Positions 17,123-25,915 of a DNA stretch of 64,000 nucleotides are shown one piece after another (position 1 is the first letter of the stretch; each line of letters begins with the position of its first letter). A program made the position numbers and the translations under genes. This DNA comes from Akkermansia sp. (GTDB taxonomy: Bacteria; Verrucomicrobiota; Verrucomicrobiia; Verrucomicrobiales; Akkermansiaceae). Below the pieces are notes generated by a model. It did no database searches. It saw nothing but the letters and a program-made list of their open reading frames with translations, and was not told the DNA's origin. The stretch spans positions 1 to 64,000 of the forward strand of contig JAFQEF010000022.1 of assembly GCA_017399165.1 (NCBI GenBank), given 5' to 3'.

Positions 17123-18634
17123 TTATTTATCCTTACTGAGGTCAACAACTTGGTCAATGGTGCAGGAGCAACGTTGCCCGCCGCTCAAGAGGAGTAGCGA
17201 GACCTCAAGCTCATCGGGCAAGTGTTCATCCTGCACCTCACTGAATACACAGAATAAAATGCTGTCGGGGGCATTAAAGTCTCTGCTGACACTGTTGGTG
17301 CCGGTGACTTTGAGGTTGTGGATGCTGCTTAATTCTTCTGCGTGTGCAGCATCCACCGAGACTCGGAGGCAATCTACGTCCTCCGTGCCTTCTGATTTTT
17401 TGCTGAAGTATTCAATGGTAAACACACCGCATTGGGTTGAGCTGCCCTTGCTCACTGTCACGGGTGGCAATGCCTTTGTCTCACAGAGGGAGCATACTGT
17501 GAACTCCAGTGTGCCCTTTACATGAAGCTTTAAGCCGGAGGGTGCGGAATCTTTATTGATGAGCTCTGCTTCAAATCCGTCATCCGGGGTGTATCCTACG
17601 AATCCTGCTTTCAGAGGGATCTTGCAACCGTTTTCATCCGTCACCGCGCCATCGAAACGAGCCTCCGTAATCTTGAAGCCTTTTCCTTGTTCCTCCCAAA
17701 GCATGCGGGTTTCCTGCAGAAGCGATGAGTGGCATTGCTGCCAGCTCATGCGCAAGGCGTTTTCTGTATCGGCGTGAGGGGTGGGGGAGATTTCTGTTTC
17801 AATGTGGCTCAGTTGCACCTGCTGAACTTTTGCTTTGGGGGTGGGCGGAGGTGTTGATGGTATGAGATTGACGGATTGATTAACCGCAGTGGTATAAGTT
17901 TTAGCTTTGCCGCAGAGCACAATTTGCAAGCTGCCGTGATCTACCTCAATCTTTTCCTCAGAGCAAAAACAGACGGAATCAGGTGTATACCAAACCTCTT
18001 CTTTGGCGAGAGAATCATTACTTCTGCTCCATACCTTGCCGTTTTTATCCGTAAAGATAATATCGACAATAGCTTTAGATGATTCTTTCGTGCGATCCGG
18101 TGGCATCACCATAAAGGTGTGTTTTTTTGTGCCTTCTCCGGCATCGGGCAGGTAATGGATAATGTAGCCTGCGGTTTTGTATTCGCCGCGTCCTTTAATG
18201 GCAACGGTGGGTGTTTTCTCGGTTTCTGCCCCGGTGCGAATCTCATAACTGAGCGTTCCTTTGAGGCGGAGCTTGCCGGATTTGGGGATTGTTGGAGATT
18301 GGAAAGAAAGGCCGATACTATTGCCGTTGTTGTAAATGGTAGGGGAGGAGGCGCTGAACTGCGCTCCATCCGTCAGGCTGCCTTTGAACCGGATATTACA
18401 AAGGGTGTATTCTGTAACGGGTGGAAAATCCGGGTTGTTAAGGTTGCTGTTGTCAATGGATGCCGATAGCTCGATACTGCATGGTGCAAGCGGGGCTCCT
18501 TCGTCATCCGTAACAGGTGGCGCCCATTGCGGTGCTTGCGGTGCTATGGTAACTTGGGTGGTGTAGAAGCTTGCTTCCTCTTGCCCGCAGCAAAGAGTGC
18601 TTAACAGCAATAAGGTAATCAAGGGGCGTTTCAT
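17123..18634 (-). CDS. Secreted protein with duplicated unknown module
   Basis: A 503-residue exported protein of unknown function. The ATG at 18634 was chosen because it begins a signal peptide (MKRPLITLLLLSTLCCGQEE) and lies five bases after the upstream gene; a longer reading frame overlaps that gene. STLCC may act as a lipobox. The mature part has two matching halves: KGTLSYEIRTGAETEKTP in the first (about 125-145) corresponds to KGTLEFTVCSLCETKALP in the second (about 375-395), and both are followed by a strand-rich block ending in a DSILFC/DSVCFC-like segment. The same module seems to occur once in the neighbouring 320-residue protein. Confidence 0.75.
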   Translation of the reverse strand: MKRPLITLLLLSTLCCGQEEASFYTTQVTIAPQAPQWAPPVTDDEGAPLAPCSIELSASIDNSNLNNPDFPPVTEYTLCNIRFKGSLTDGAQFSASSPTIYNNGNSIGLSFQSPTIPKSGKLRLKGTLSYEIRTGAETEKTPTVAIKGRGEYKTAGYIIHYLPDAGEGTKKHTFMVMPPDRTKESSKAIVDIIFTDKNGKVWSRSNDSLAKEEVWYTPDSVCFCSEEKIEVDHGSLQIVLCGKAKTYTTAVNQSVNLIPSTPPPTPKAKVQQVQLSHIETEISPTPHADTENALRMSWQQCHSSLLQETRMLWEEQGKGFKITEARFDGAVTDENGCKIPLKAGFVGYTPDDGFEAELINKDSAPSGLKLHVKGTLEFTVCSLCETKALPPVTVSKGSSTQCGVFTIEYFSKKSEGTEDVDCLRVSVDAAHAEELSSIHNLKVTGTNSVSRDFNAPDSILFCVFSEVQDEHLPDELEVSLLLLSGGQRCSCTIDQVVDLSKDK

Positions 18635-18639
18635 GGCAA

Positions 18640-19602
18640 TTATTTGCTGTTCAGAATCTGAATCTTTTGGTTGAATTGATAGGATCGTGCCCATGCTTTA
18701 CGGCGCAGGCGCAGACTGATTTTCCCTTGTTGGGGCAGGGGCGGCTCCTGTGCATGGTAGGTGTAGGAGAAGAAGGTGATATCCCCGTTGCCGAAGGTGC
18801 CCCATTGCTCAAGTTCACCGTCCATATCCTCATAGATGATGATGTTGGTGATAAGTTTATCAAGCTCGTTGTTGCCATTGCACGGGGTGATTTCGATGCA
18901 GGATTGTTTTATCTTTTTGGCATCCTCTTTCTCCTCTGCATAGAAACTGCTGTCATACCCATCGTCTTCTTCTTCAAGTTCTTCATCAACGTCTACCATA
19001 TCTTCTTCCTCCTCTTCTATACTTCTCTCAATCTCTTTTTCTGATAACGTGAGGTCAAACTCGCCGATGGACAATTTACCGGGGATTGTGTAATTGACGG
19101 GTTGTGTTAACTCTGAGTCATGGTTGTAGTGGGCTTTGTATTGCAGACTGCCGATGATGAACCATGTGCCGAGATTCGGCAGTGTTTGCGTAGAGTTAAA
19201 CTCCATGGTAACAAGCAGCACGCCGTTTTCCTCCTGCACTTCGGTGTGTGTAGGGGTTAACACGGTGCCCGTGGCATCCGTCAGCTTCAGGTCTGTTTTT
19301 ACAGAGGTTACACAACTGCGCCCCACCAATACATAGCCGTCGTCTTCCTCTGCCCATATCTTTTCTTCTTCATAGCGATTGGGGTCTTCCTCAAAGTTCT
19401 CCGGCGGGCACTCAATATCTTTGAGACACCGCTCATGCAAGGCTTTGTCGGTCAATGCCGCAAGCTTAAGTACCAGGCAGGGTTCATTCTCTTTGGGTGA
19501 GGGCGGGTAAAAATCCACACTACGCACATGCAATTGCGGTGCCGTGTCCGCTGCGGCGCAGATGCCTAATGCTGTCGGTATGAAAAAGAACAGGTGTTTC
19601 AT
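18640..19602 (-). CDS. Secreted acidic protein of unknown function
   Basis: A 320-residue exported protein with signal peptide MKHLFFFIPTALGICAAA. About residues 150-190 contain IIGSLQYKAHYNHDSEL, similar to the module repeated in the following gene. A strongly acidic low-complexity stretch with runs of E and D lies at about 205-240 and separates two strand-rich parts; the acid run could bind calcium or cations. First gene of a probable four-gene unit with the 503-residue and two ankyrin proteins. It has its own promoter with a very short leader. Confidence 0.72.
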   Translation of the reverse strand: MKHLFFFIPTALGICAAADTAPQLHVRSVDFYPPSPKENEPCLVLKLAALTDKALHERCLKDIECPPENFEEDPNRYEEEKIWAEEDDGYVLVGRSCVTSVKTDLKLTDATGTVLTPTHTEVQEENGVLLVTMEFNSTQTLPNLGTWFIIGSLQYKAHYNHDSELTQPVNYTIPGKLSIGEFDLTLSEKEIERSIEEEEEDMVDVDEELEEEDDGYDSSFYAEEKEDAKKIKQSCIEITPCNGNNELDKLITNIIIYEDMDGELEQWGTFGNGDITFFSYTYHAQEPPLPQQGKISLRLRRKAWARSYQFNQKIQILNSK

Positions 19603-19613
19603 GGATGCATGGC

Positions 19614-19641
19614 ATTATAACAACCCCTTTTTCTGAGTCAA
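19614..19641 (-). promoter_or_regulatory. Promoter of secreted module/ankyrin cluster
   Basis: TTGACT, 16-base spacer, TATAAT, then 11 bases to the ATG at 19602. Confidence 0.65.
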
Positions 19642-19713
19642 GGAAAATAGGAGCCATGAGGATGAAGCTGTTTCTTGTTCTCAAAAAATTATATTTTATT
19701 GCAAAGTTTGCGC

Positions 19714-19742
19714 TTGCTATATGGGAGAGATTTTGGCAGAAT
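19714..19742 (+). promoter_or_regulatory. amidase-recG promoter, leaderless type with GCGCGC
   Basis: TTGCTA, 17-base spacer, CAGAAT, then AGCGCGC and the ATG at 19750. Confidence 0.65.
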
Positions 19743-19749
19743 AGCGCGC

Positions 19750-20436
19750 ATGGCGTATCGTACAATAGTGGCTTTTTTTATCCTTGCACTGGCATGCATG
19801 CTCGGTTGCCAGCAGCAGGGTATTAACAGATACCGCAGGCCACCCGTTTACAAGTTTAAGCAGGACCGCACCCCGTTGGTGCAGCGTTCTATTACCCGTT
19901 TAGCTAAAGAAGCTAACATTAAGATCCGCATGATGCCCTCTAACTCACGCCAGCGGCGTGGTGCCAAGCGCATGCGCCCGTCTTTCATTACCATTCACAG
20001 CACGGCCAATCACTCCCCGACCTCTACGGCCATGCAGCACTCCCGCGCTCTTTGTCGCGGTGCATTCACCAACAGAAGCTGGCACTTTACCGTGGATCAA
20101 TTCATGGTGGTGCAGAATCTGCCCTTGCATGAAACCGGGTGGCATGCGGGTAATAATGCCGGTAATCAGCATTCCATCGGTATCGAGATGTGTGAGTGTG
20201 AGAGCCGCGGGCATAACCACTTCCGCACATGGGATCGCGCTGCCAAGCTCACCGCCGTGTTGATGAAACGCTATAATATACGCCTGCGCTTTGTTGTGCC
20301 ACACTACCACTGGACGCACAAGAATTGTCCGGCCCCGCTCATGAATAATGGGCGCCCCGGGCCTAAGTGGATGTGGTTCCTCTCTCGCATTGACTACTAT
20401 TTCCGCTGCATCAATCAAGGTATGTCCAACCGCTGA
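19750..20436 (+). CDS. N-acetylmuramoyl-L-alanine amidase lipoprotein
   Basis: A 228-residue amidase_2/PGRP-type enzyme that cleaves the amide between muramic acid and L-Ala of peptidoglycan. It has a signal peptide with lipobox (CMLGC, Cys23 or close to it), a basic linker, and a catalytic domain with the first zinc His in ITIHSTAN, a Tyr/His-containing WHFTVDQ segment, the HETGWHAG motif and HYHWTHKNCP with the second His and Cys/Lys region. It probably acts in wall turnover at a membrane. Start chosen from the promoter and the signal peptide; recG starts on the last base of its stop codon. Confidence 0.88.
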   Translation: MAYRTIVAFFILALACMLGCQQQGINRYRRPPVYKFKQDRTPLVQRSITRLAKEANIKIRMMPSNSRQRRGAKRMRPSFITIHSTANHSPTSTAMQHSRALCRGAFTNRSWHFTVDQFMVVQNLPLHETGWHAGNNAGNQHSIGIEMCECESRGHNHFRTWDRAAKLTAVLMKRYNIRLRFVVPHYHWTHKNCPAPLMNNGRPGPKWMWFLSRIDYYFRCINQGMSNR

Positions 20437-22571
20437 TGCCTACCCACGGTACACTCCGCTTGGCGGATCCTCTCTGTCGTCTGCCGTTTCTTTCTACCAA
20501 AGAGCTGAAAGCCTTGCAGGCGTCGTCCCTCACCACGGTGGAGGATATCTTGCTGCGTGTACCGCGCCGCTATGAGGATCGCCGCAGCACCAAGCCCATT
20601 GCCTCCCTTATCAACGGGGAGACGGTCAGCCTTTTAGTGCATGTGTACAGTGCAGGGTGGAGATTCTCCTACAAACGCTATTTTGAAATCAGCGCCGGGG
20701 CTGCGGATGAGCCGCAGGGGGCTCGCATTTATTTACGCTGGTTCAATATGCCGTATGTGGCTAAACTTTTAGCCATGGGCATGAATATCTCCGTGTACGG
20801 CAAAGTTAAGGAATATGCCGGCAAACTCACCATGACTAACCCGGATTTCGAGATTATGGAGGATGAGGATGCCGGGCACCGCTTGGTGGAGGCCGCCATG
20901 GGCGGAATCCCTGTTCCTGCGGAAGAGATGCCGGAGGCGGAGTTGATACACACCGCACGCATTGTGCCTATCTACCGTGGAATATCCGGCATGGCAGCAC
21001 GCAGCTTGCGTACCTTAGTATGGCGTATTTTGCAGGACTTACCGGCAGACACCCGTCAACCCGGCTACGATGTTGCCCCTGCCTATCCGTTCCGTGAAGC
21101 ATTGCAGGATATTCATTTCCCGGCCTCCCCGGAGGCTGCGCATAAAGCTCGCATGCGTTTTGCGTTGGCAGAGTGTTTCCAACAGCAATTTACCGTTGCT
21201 TGGAAACGCCGCCGCACGCAGGGCAAAGCCGGGCAAATAACGGCTGCAACGGATGGTTACTTAACGGAGCTGCTGCAATCTTTACCGTTTCAACTTACTC
21301 AAGCGCAGCAACGGTGCGTGGCTGAAATTCGTGCGGATATGGAGCGCCCACAGCAAATGAACCGCCTTTTGCAGGGGGATGTTGGCAGCGGTAAAACATT
21401 GGTTGCCCTGTGTGCTATGCTTTTGGCTGTAGAGAGCGGTAAAACTGCCGCCATGATTGCCCCTACACAGATTCTGGCAGAGCAACATTACAACAACTTC
21501 CGGCGCTTGCTGAAAGATATGGATGTGCGGTTGTCTTTGCGTACCTCCGACCGCGCGGATGATTCTGACATTATACCCGAAGCGGCAGGCTATGCGGATG
21601 CTTCTCCGCGAATTATCGTGGGTACACATGCGCTGTTGTACAAAAAGAATCGCCCTTTGAATTTGGGGCTTGCCGTGATAGATGAGCAGCATAAATTCGG
21701 TGTGGCTCAGCGAGAAAAGTTCATTAACAGCGGGGAGAATCCGGATGTGTTGGTCATGACAGCCACACCGATTCCTCGCACGTTGACGCTCACTTTGTAC
21801 GGTGATTTGGATGTTTCCGTTATCGATGAATTACCCGCAAACCGTGGGGAGATTGTCACCGCCTTGCGTACTCCTGCGCAGTTGAAAAAGATTATAGCCT
21901 TCATGCGCACCGAGCTGGATGCAGGGCGGCAGATTTACATTGTTTCTCCACTAATTGAGGAGAGCGAAACCCGCCGACAAGCTGCGGCTGTCAATGAGTT
22001 GGAAAAATGGCGCGGTATTTTCCCCGATATTAATATAGGGCTACTGCACGGCCGCCTTTCTGCCGAGGAGAAAGATGCCGTGATGGCGGAGTTTAGGGCT
22101 GCAAACACCAAGCTATTGATAGCGACCACAGTGGTGGAAGTGGGGGTGGATGTACCCAATGCCACCATTATGATGATTAATGATGCGGACTCCTTTGGCC
22201 TTTCTCAGCTGCACCAGTTGCGTGGGCGTATTGGGCGTGGGAAATATAAGAGCTACTGCATTTTGATATCCAACGCAAAAGCAGGTGAGCCCGGGCGGGA
22301 TAAATTGGAGGTTTTGTGCCGTACCCTCAATGGGTTTGAAATTGCGGAAGAAGATTTCCTGCTGCGTGGCCCCGGGGATGTGCTGGGAACGGCGCAAAGC
22401 GGACTGGGCTCCGTACGCTTTGCCGAGTGGCTCAGTGATATGCGGCTCATTCACCGTGCCAACCGAGATGCCGCTGCCATTCTTGATGCCGACCCCGAGC
22501 TCCGCCGCCCCGAGCATGCTCCCTTGCGAGAGTTGATTCAGTTTGAGGAAGAACAGGGTACTGTAGGTTGA
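20436..22571 (+). CDS. recG: ATP-dependent DNA helicase RecG
   Basis: Branch-migrates and reverses stalled forks and Holliday junctions. 711 residues: an N-terminal wedge/OB domain (about 60-160), then a superfamily 2 helicase core with Walker A GDVGSGKT at about 314-321, DEQHKFGV in place of the usual DEQHRFGV, TATPIPRTL (motif III), and ATTVVEVGVDVPNA with QLRGRIGRG (motifs V and VI). The ATG overlaps the amidase stop (TGATG), so the two are translationally coupled. Confidence 0.96.
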   Translation: MPTHGTLRLADPLCRLPFLSTKELKALQASSLTTVEDILLRVPRRYEDRRSTKPIASLINGETVSLLVHVYSAGWRFSYKRYFEISAGAADEPQGARIYLRWFNMPYVAKLLAMGMNISVYGKVKEYAGKLTMTNPDFEIMEDEDAGHRLVEAAMGGIPVPAEEMPEAELIHTARIVPIYRGISGMAARSLRTLVWRILQDLPADTRQPGYDVAPAYPFREALQDIHFPASPEAAHKARMRFALAECFQQQFTVAWKRRRTQGKAGQITAATDGYLTELLQSLPFQLTQAQQRCVAEIRADMERPQQMNRLLQGDVGSGKTLVALCAMLLAVESGKTAAMIAPTQILAEQHYNNFRRLLKDMDVRLSLRTSDRADDSDIIPEAAGYADASPRIIVGTHALLYKKNRPLNLGLAVIDEQHKFGVAQREKFINSGENPDVLVMTATPIPRTLTLTLYGDLDVSVIDELPANRGEIVTALRTPAQLKKIIAFMRTELDAGRQIYIVSPLIEESETRRQAAAVNELEKWRGIFPDINIGLLHGRLSAEEKDAVMAEFRAANTKLLIATTVVEVGVDVPNATIMMINDADSFGLSQLHQLRGRIGRGKYKSYCILISNAKAGEPGRDKLEVLCRTLNGFEIAEEDFLLRGPGDVLGTAQSGLGSVRFAEWLSDMRLIHRANRDAAAILDADPELRRPEHAPLRELIQFEEEQGTVG

Positions 22572-22625
22572 GGTAAAGAATGAGCCATAAAACGATTTTT
22601 TCGTTTATCAAGACGTGCCAAAAAC

Positions 22626-22654
22626 TTGTCAAGGGGAGAATGATGTGGTATAAT
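22626..22654 (+). promoter_or_regulatory. aroK-hemB promoter with GCGCGC discriminator
   Basis: TTGTCA, 17-base spacer, TATAAT followed by ACGCGCGC. Unlike most examples here, the ATG is 41 bases downstream, so GCGCGC belongs to the promoter and not to the start region. Confidence 0.75.
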
Positions 22655-22695
22655 ACGCGCGCTGACTGAAAATCAATTAACTGTAAAAGTGACCG

Positions 22696-23268
22696 ATGCC
22701 GCTTTGTCGCCCCATAGATACGCATGGACACCCCATATTCCTGATTGGTATGATGGGGAGTGGTAAAACGACTGTCGGCAAAGAGCTCAGCAGATTGACC
22801 GGTTTGCCGCTTCTGGATATGGACTCGATTATTGAGGAGCAGATTGGCAAAAGTATACCGGAGATTTTCAGAGATTCGGGAGAGGCGCATTTTCGCGCGT
22901 TGGAAACGGCGTTGTTGCGCTATATAGAGAAAAATCCCGCATCGCCTGCGGGGCCTGCCATTATATCCACGGGGGGCGGTGTGGTGCTGAGCCCCATAAA
23001 CCGTGAGATTATGAAGCGCGTGGGGTTTGTTGTATGGCTGGATGTTGATACGGAAGCCGTTATCGAGCGAACTTCTCGCGCCTCTAACAGACCTTTGCTT
23101 AATACGGAAAATCGCCAAGCCGTTATAGATAATTTAATAGCTCAACGCGCCCCTTTGTATGAAGATGCCGCTCACCTGCGCATTGAGACTGCTCAGTTAG
23201 AGGTATTAGCGGTGGTGGATGTTGTGCATGATGCCGCTGTAGAATTCTTTTCACATTCAGAATCTTGA
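22696..23268 (+). CDS. aroK: Shikimate kinase
   Basis: ATP-dependent phosphorylation of shikimate, fifth step of the chorismate pathway. 190 residues with P loop GMMGSGKT at 18-25, the shikimate-binding DMDSIIEEQ region (DxD at about 41-43), FRDSGEAHFR, and the GGG of STGGGVVLS. The short N-terminal extension before the P loop is not conserved in the family. It is followed four bases later by hemB, an unrelated pathway; aroA of the same pathway is also in this window. Confidence 0.94.
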   Translation: MPLCRPIDTHGHPIFLIGMMGSGKTTVGKELSRLTGLPLLDMDSIIEEQIGKSIPEIFRDSGEAHFRALETALLRYIEKNPASPAGPAIISTGGGVVLSPINREIMKRVGFVVWLDVDTEAVIERTSRASNRPLLNTENRQAVIDNLIAQRAPLYEDAAHLRIETAQLEVLAVVDVVHDAAVEFFSHSES

Positions 23269-23272
23269 AATC

Positions 23273-24274
23273 ATGAATTTATCGAATCGTCCTCGTCGCA
23301 ATCGCAAAAGTGCAGCCGTGCGCAACCTGATGCGTGAAACAAACCTAACGGCCTCACACCTCATTTACCCCATGTTTGTGCAGGAGGGTACGCAAAACAC
23401 ACCCATTGAATCTTTGCCGGGGTGCACGCGTTGGTGTGTGGCTGATATTGCAGCAGAGTGTGAGCGTTTGTATGCCATGGGAATTCCATGCGTTGACCTT
23501 TTCGCCGTTGTGCCGGAGACTAAGAAAGACCCCGCCGGAACGGAGGCTTGGAACCCCGAGGGCGTGGTGCCGCGTGCCATTGCGGCCATTAAAGTCGCTG
23601 TGCCTCAAATGTGTGTGATGACGGATGTTGCGCTCGACCCGTTTAACACCTACGGGCAAGATGGCATTGTGCGTGAGTATGACAACGGTAACTACGAAAT
23701 TTTAAATGACGAAACGGTGGATGCCCTGTGCCGCCAAGCCCTTTGCCATGCAAGAGCAGGGGCAGATATCATATCCCCCAGCGATATGATGGACGGCCGC
23801 GTGGCTGCCATACGCGCAGCGTTGGATTCCGAAGGCTTTACCAAGGTGTCCATCCTTAGTTATACGGCTAAATATGCCTCTGCGTTTTACGGGCCGTTCC
23901 GTGGGGCGTTGGGCAGTGCCCCCAAGTTTGGTGATAAAAAGACATACCAGATGGACCCAGCCAACAAGCGAGAGGCCTTGCGTGAGGCCGCTTTGGATGC
24001 AGCGGAGGGCGCAGACATGCTCATGGTGAAACCCGCTACCCTGTATCTGGATGTAATTGCTGAACTGAAGCATGCTACGCATTTGCCGATAGCGGCATAC
24101 CATGTAAGCGGCGAGTATTTGATGATTAAGGCAGCAGCTGCCTCCGGTTGGTTGGATGAGCGCAGCTGCATGTTGGAATCATTGCTGAGCATTCGCCGCG
24201 CCGGGGCAGATATGATATTAACGTATGCTGCACCTCAGGTGGCGGAGTGGCTTGCGGAAAACCCGCTGAATTAA
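23273..24274 (+). CDS. hemB: Delta-aminolevulinic acid dehydratase
   Basis: Condenses two 5-aminolevulinate molecules to porphobilinogen for haem and other tetrapyrroles. 333 residues. The two active-site lysines are in SYTAKYASAFYGPFRGA and MVKPATLYLDVI. The metal region reads TDVALDPFNTYGQDGIV without the Cys triad of zinc enzymes, so this is the Mg2+ and monovalent-cation type. Co-transcribed with aroK. Confidence 0.96.
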   Translation: MNLSNRPRRNRKSAAVRNLMRETNLTASHLIYPMFVQEGTQNTPIESLPGCTRWCVADIAAECERLYAMGIPCVDLFAVVPETKKDPAGTEAWNPEGVVPRAIAAIKVAVPQMCVMTDVALDPFNTYGQDGIVREYDNGNYEILNDETVDALCRQALCHARAGADIISPSDMMDGRVAAIRAALDSEGFTKVSILSYTAKYASAFYGPFRGALGSAPKFGDKKTYQMDPANKREALREAALDAAEGADMLMVKPATLYLDVIAELKHATHLPIAAYHVSGEYLMIKAAAASGWLDERSCMLESLLSIRRAGADMILTYAAPQVAEWLAENPLN

Positions 24275-24275
24275 C

Positions 24276-24304
24276 TTGATATACGAGCCTTAAAGTAGTA
24301 GTAT
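24276..24304 (+). promoter_or_regulatory. cdaA promoter, leaderless type
   Basis: TTGATA, 17-base spacer, TAGTAT, then AACGCC and the ATG at 24311. Confidence 0.6.
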
Positions 24305-24310
24305 AACGCC

Positions 24311-25087
24311 ATGGATATTGCACGCGGAGCTTTTGAGATTATTGTTCTCTGGTTTGTTTTTTACCAGTTATACCGAGCATTCAGAGAATCCCGTGCGGCT
24401 GCCATCCTGGCCGGCTTGGTTACCATTGTGGCGTTGGGTGGCTTTATTTTGAGAATAACGGGTGCCACCGTGCTGCAAAGTATTGTTGGTGCCATATTGG
24501 GGCCGGGCACTTTGTTGGTGATTCTGTTTCAACCCGAGCTGCGCACGGCTTTGGCCAAGTTGGGGTCTCACCGTCTGCTCGGAAAACTCTGGAAACAAGA
24601 GGAGAACCAAGACTTGGTTGCCCGTATTTGTGACTCTGTTTCATACTTGGTCAGCAAGCGTTATGGCGCGTTGATTGCTATCTCTCGCAGCAACAAGTTA
24701 TCTGAGTTTGTTAAAACGGGTACAAAGTTGGATGCCGTGTGCTCCCGTGAGCTGCTGGGCACTATTTTTCACCCCAAGACCTTGTTGCATGATGGTGCGG
24801 TTGTCATTACCAATGAGCGCATTGTTGCCGCAGGTTGTATTTTGCCGGTAACGGCTAAAGAGCTCAAGGACCGTTCTTTGGGGTTACGCCACCGTGCCGG
24901 TATCGGCGTGGCAGAAGTGTCTGATGCCGTGGTTATTATCGTTTCAGAAGAAACCGGCACCATTTCCTTGGTGGTGGGTAATATGATGCAGAGAGATGTC
25001 TCCGTCTCCATGCTCTCCACCCGCTTAACAGAACTTATTTATCATTACGCCTCCCATGAACAGGATCAGAAATCTGATGCGGCATAA
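24311..25087 (+). CDS. cdaA: Diadenylate cyclase CdaA
   Basis: Makes the second messenger c-di-AMP from two ATP at the inner membrane. 258 residues: about three N-terminal membrane helices (1-75) followed by a DAC domain with DGA at 161-163 and RHR at 193-195, both needed for catalysis. In other bacteria c-di-AMP controls potassium and osmolyte transport and wall homeostasis. The next gene overlaps it by 32 bases and is in the place of cdaR, its regulator. First gene of a cdaA-small protein-bioD unit with a leaderless-type promoter. Confidence 0.94.
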   Translation: MDIARGAFEIIVLWFVFYQLYRAFRESRAAAILAGLVTIVALGGFILRITGATVLQSIVGAILGPGTLLVILFQPELRTALAKLGSHRLLGKLWKQEENQDLVARICDSVSYLVSKRYGALIAISRSNKLSEFVKTGTKLDAVCSRELLGTIFHPKTLLHDGAVVITNERIVAAGCILPVTAKELKDRSLGLRHRAGIGVAEVSDAVVIIVSEETGTISLVVGNMMQRDVSVSMLSTRLTELIYHYASHEQDQKSDAA

Positions 25088-25244
25088 ATTGCAACGCTAT
25101 GGCACTAAATTGGTGCGCAATTGGAAACCCAAGCTCATCACCTTGGGCTTGGCCATTGTGGTGTGGGGGCTTGTCAGCTATAGTAACTCTGATAAGCCTG
25201 ATGAGTGGGATGAGGATGATACCAGAATCGTTATACCCGAATAA
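25056..25244 (+). CDS. Short CdaR-like membrane protein lacking YbbR domains
   Basis: A 62-residue protein with a basic N-terminus, one membrane helix (about 25-43, PKLITLGLAIVVWGLVSYS) and an acidic tail. The helix and the preceding NWKPK resemble the N-terminal anchor of CdaR/YbbR proteins, which sit beside cdaA in many bacteria and modulate it, but all YbbR repeats are missing. It overlaps cdaA by 32 bases in another frame and ends two bases before bioD. I see no downstream remnant, so it is either a minimal functional form or a truncated relic. The intact frame and operon position favour function. Confidence 0.65.
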   Translation: MNRIRNLMRHKLQRYGTKLVRNWKPKLITLGLAIVVWGLVSYSNSDKPDEWDEDDTRIVIPE

Positions 25245-25246
25245 AC

Positions 25247-25882
25247 ATGAAACAACATTATTTTATTGCCGGCACGGATGCCGCCGTGGGTAAAACGTAT
25301 GTAACCTGTGCTTTGTTGCGTTCTCTGTGTGCTGCGGGTGTCAATGCTGTTGGCTTCAAACCGATTGCTTGCGGAGACCGCGCAGAAGCTCGCAACATGC
25401 GAGATGCCATTGCCGCACCGACACTGAATCTGGAATCCATAAACCCCGTTTATTTGCGTACAGGTACAGACCCGCAGATGGCGGCTTCTTTGGAGCGCAA
25501 AGAAATTGATGTTAATGAGATATGCGCCGCTTGGCAACAGTTGGCTCAGCAATATGATGTGGTGCTTACAGAGGGTGTGTACGGTTGGTTAACCCCGGTG
25601 GCAGCGGGGGTAACAATGGCAGATGTTGCCGTAAAACTTAATTTGCCCGTGATTCTTGTAACAGAGAACCGCAAGGGTGCTGCCGGTGTGGTGGCTTTAA
25701 CGGCCAAGTCTATAGAGCAAAGCGGCCTTAAATGTGTGGGTGTTATTTTGAATCACCCCGGTGAAGAGTGGGACACCGCCGCCGTAACCAATGCAGATTT
25801 GATTGAACGCACTACCGGATTGCCCGTTTTGGCGTCTCTGATACACGGGGACGAACCGGAGTGGGATATGTTAGCCCTTTAA
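25247..25882 (+). CDS. bioD: Dethiobiotin synthetase
   Basis: ATP-dependent closure of the ureido ring of dethiobiotin from diaminopelargonic acid and CO2, the penultimate biotin step. 211 residues with the P loop GTDAAVGKTYV at about 8-18, GFKPIACG (the substrate Lys), and TEGVYGWLTPV, where family members usually read EGAGG. No other biotin gene is in the window. It ends in a hairpin region shared with the convergent dnaG. Confidence 0.92.
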   Translation: MKQHYFIAGTDAAVGKTYVTCALLRSLCAAGVNAVGFKPIACGDRAEARNMRDAIAAPTLNLESINPVYLRTGTDPQMAASLERKEIDVNEICAAWQQLAQQYDVVLTEGVYGWLTPVAAGVTMADVAVKLNLPVILVTENRKGAAGVVALTAKSIEQSGLKCVGVILNHPGEEWDTAAVTNADLIERTTGLPVLASLIHGDEPEWDMLAL

Positions 25883-25915
25883 CGCCTGCCTTTTATTGCC
25901 CGTTGAGCAGGCGTT
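25881..25915. terminator. Possible shared hairpin between bioD and dnaG
   Basis: Arms AACGCCTGC and GCAGGCGTT separated by 17 bases, overlapping the last dnaG codons. No clear T run on either strand, so function as a terminator is uncertain. Confidence 0.35.
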
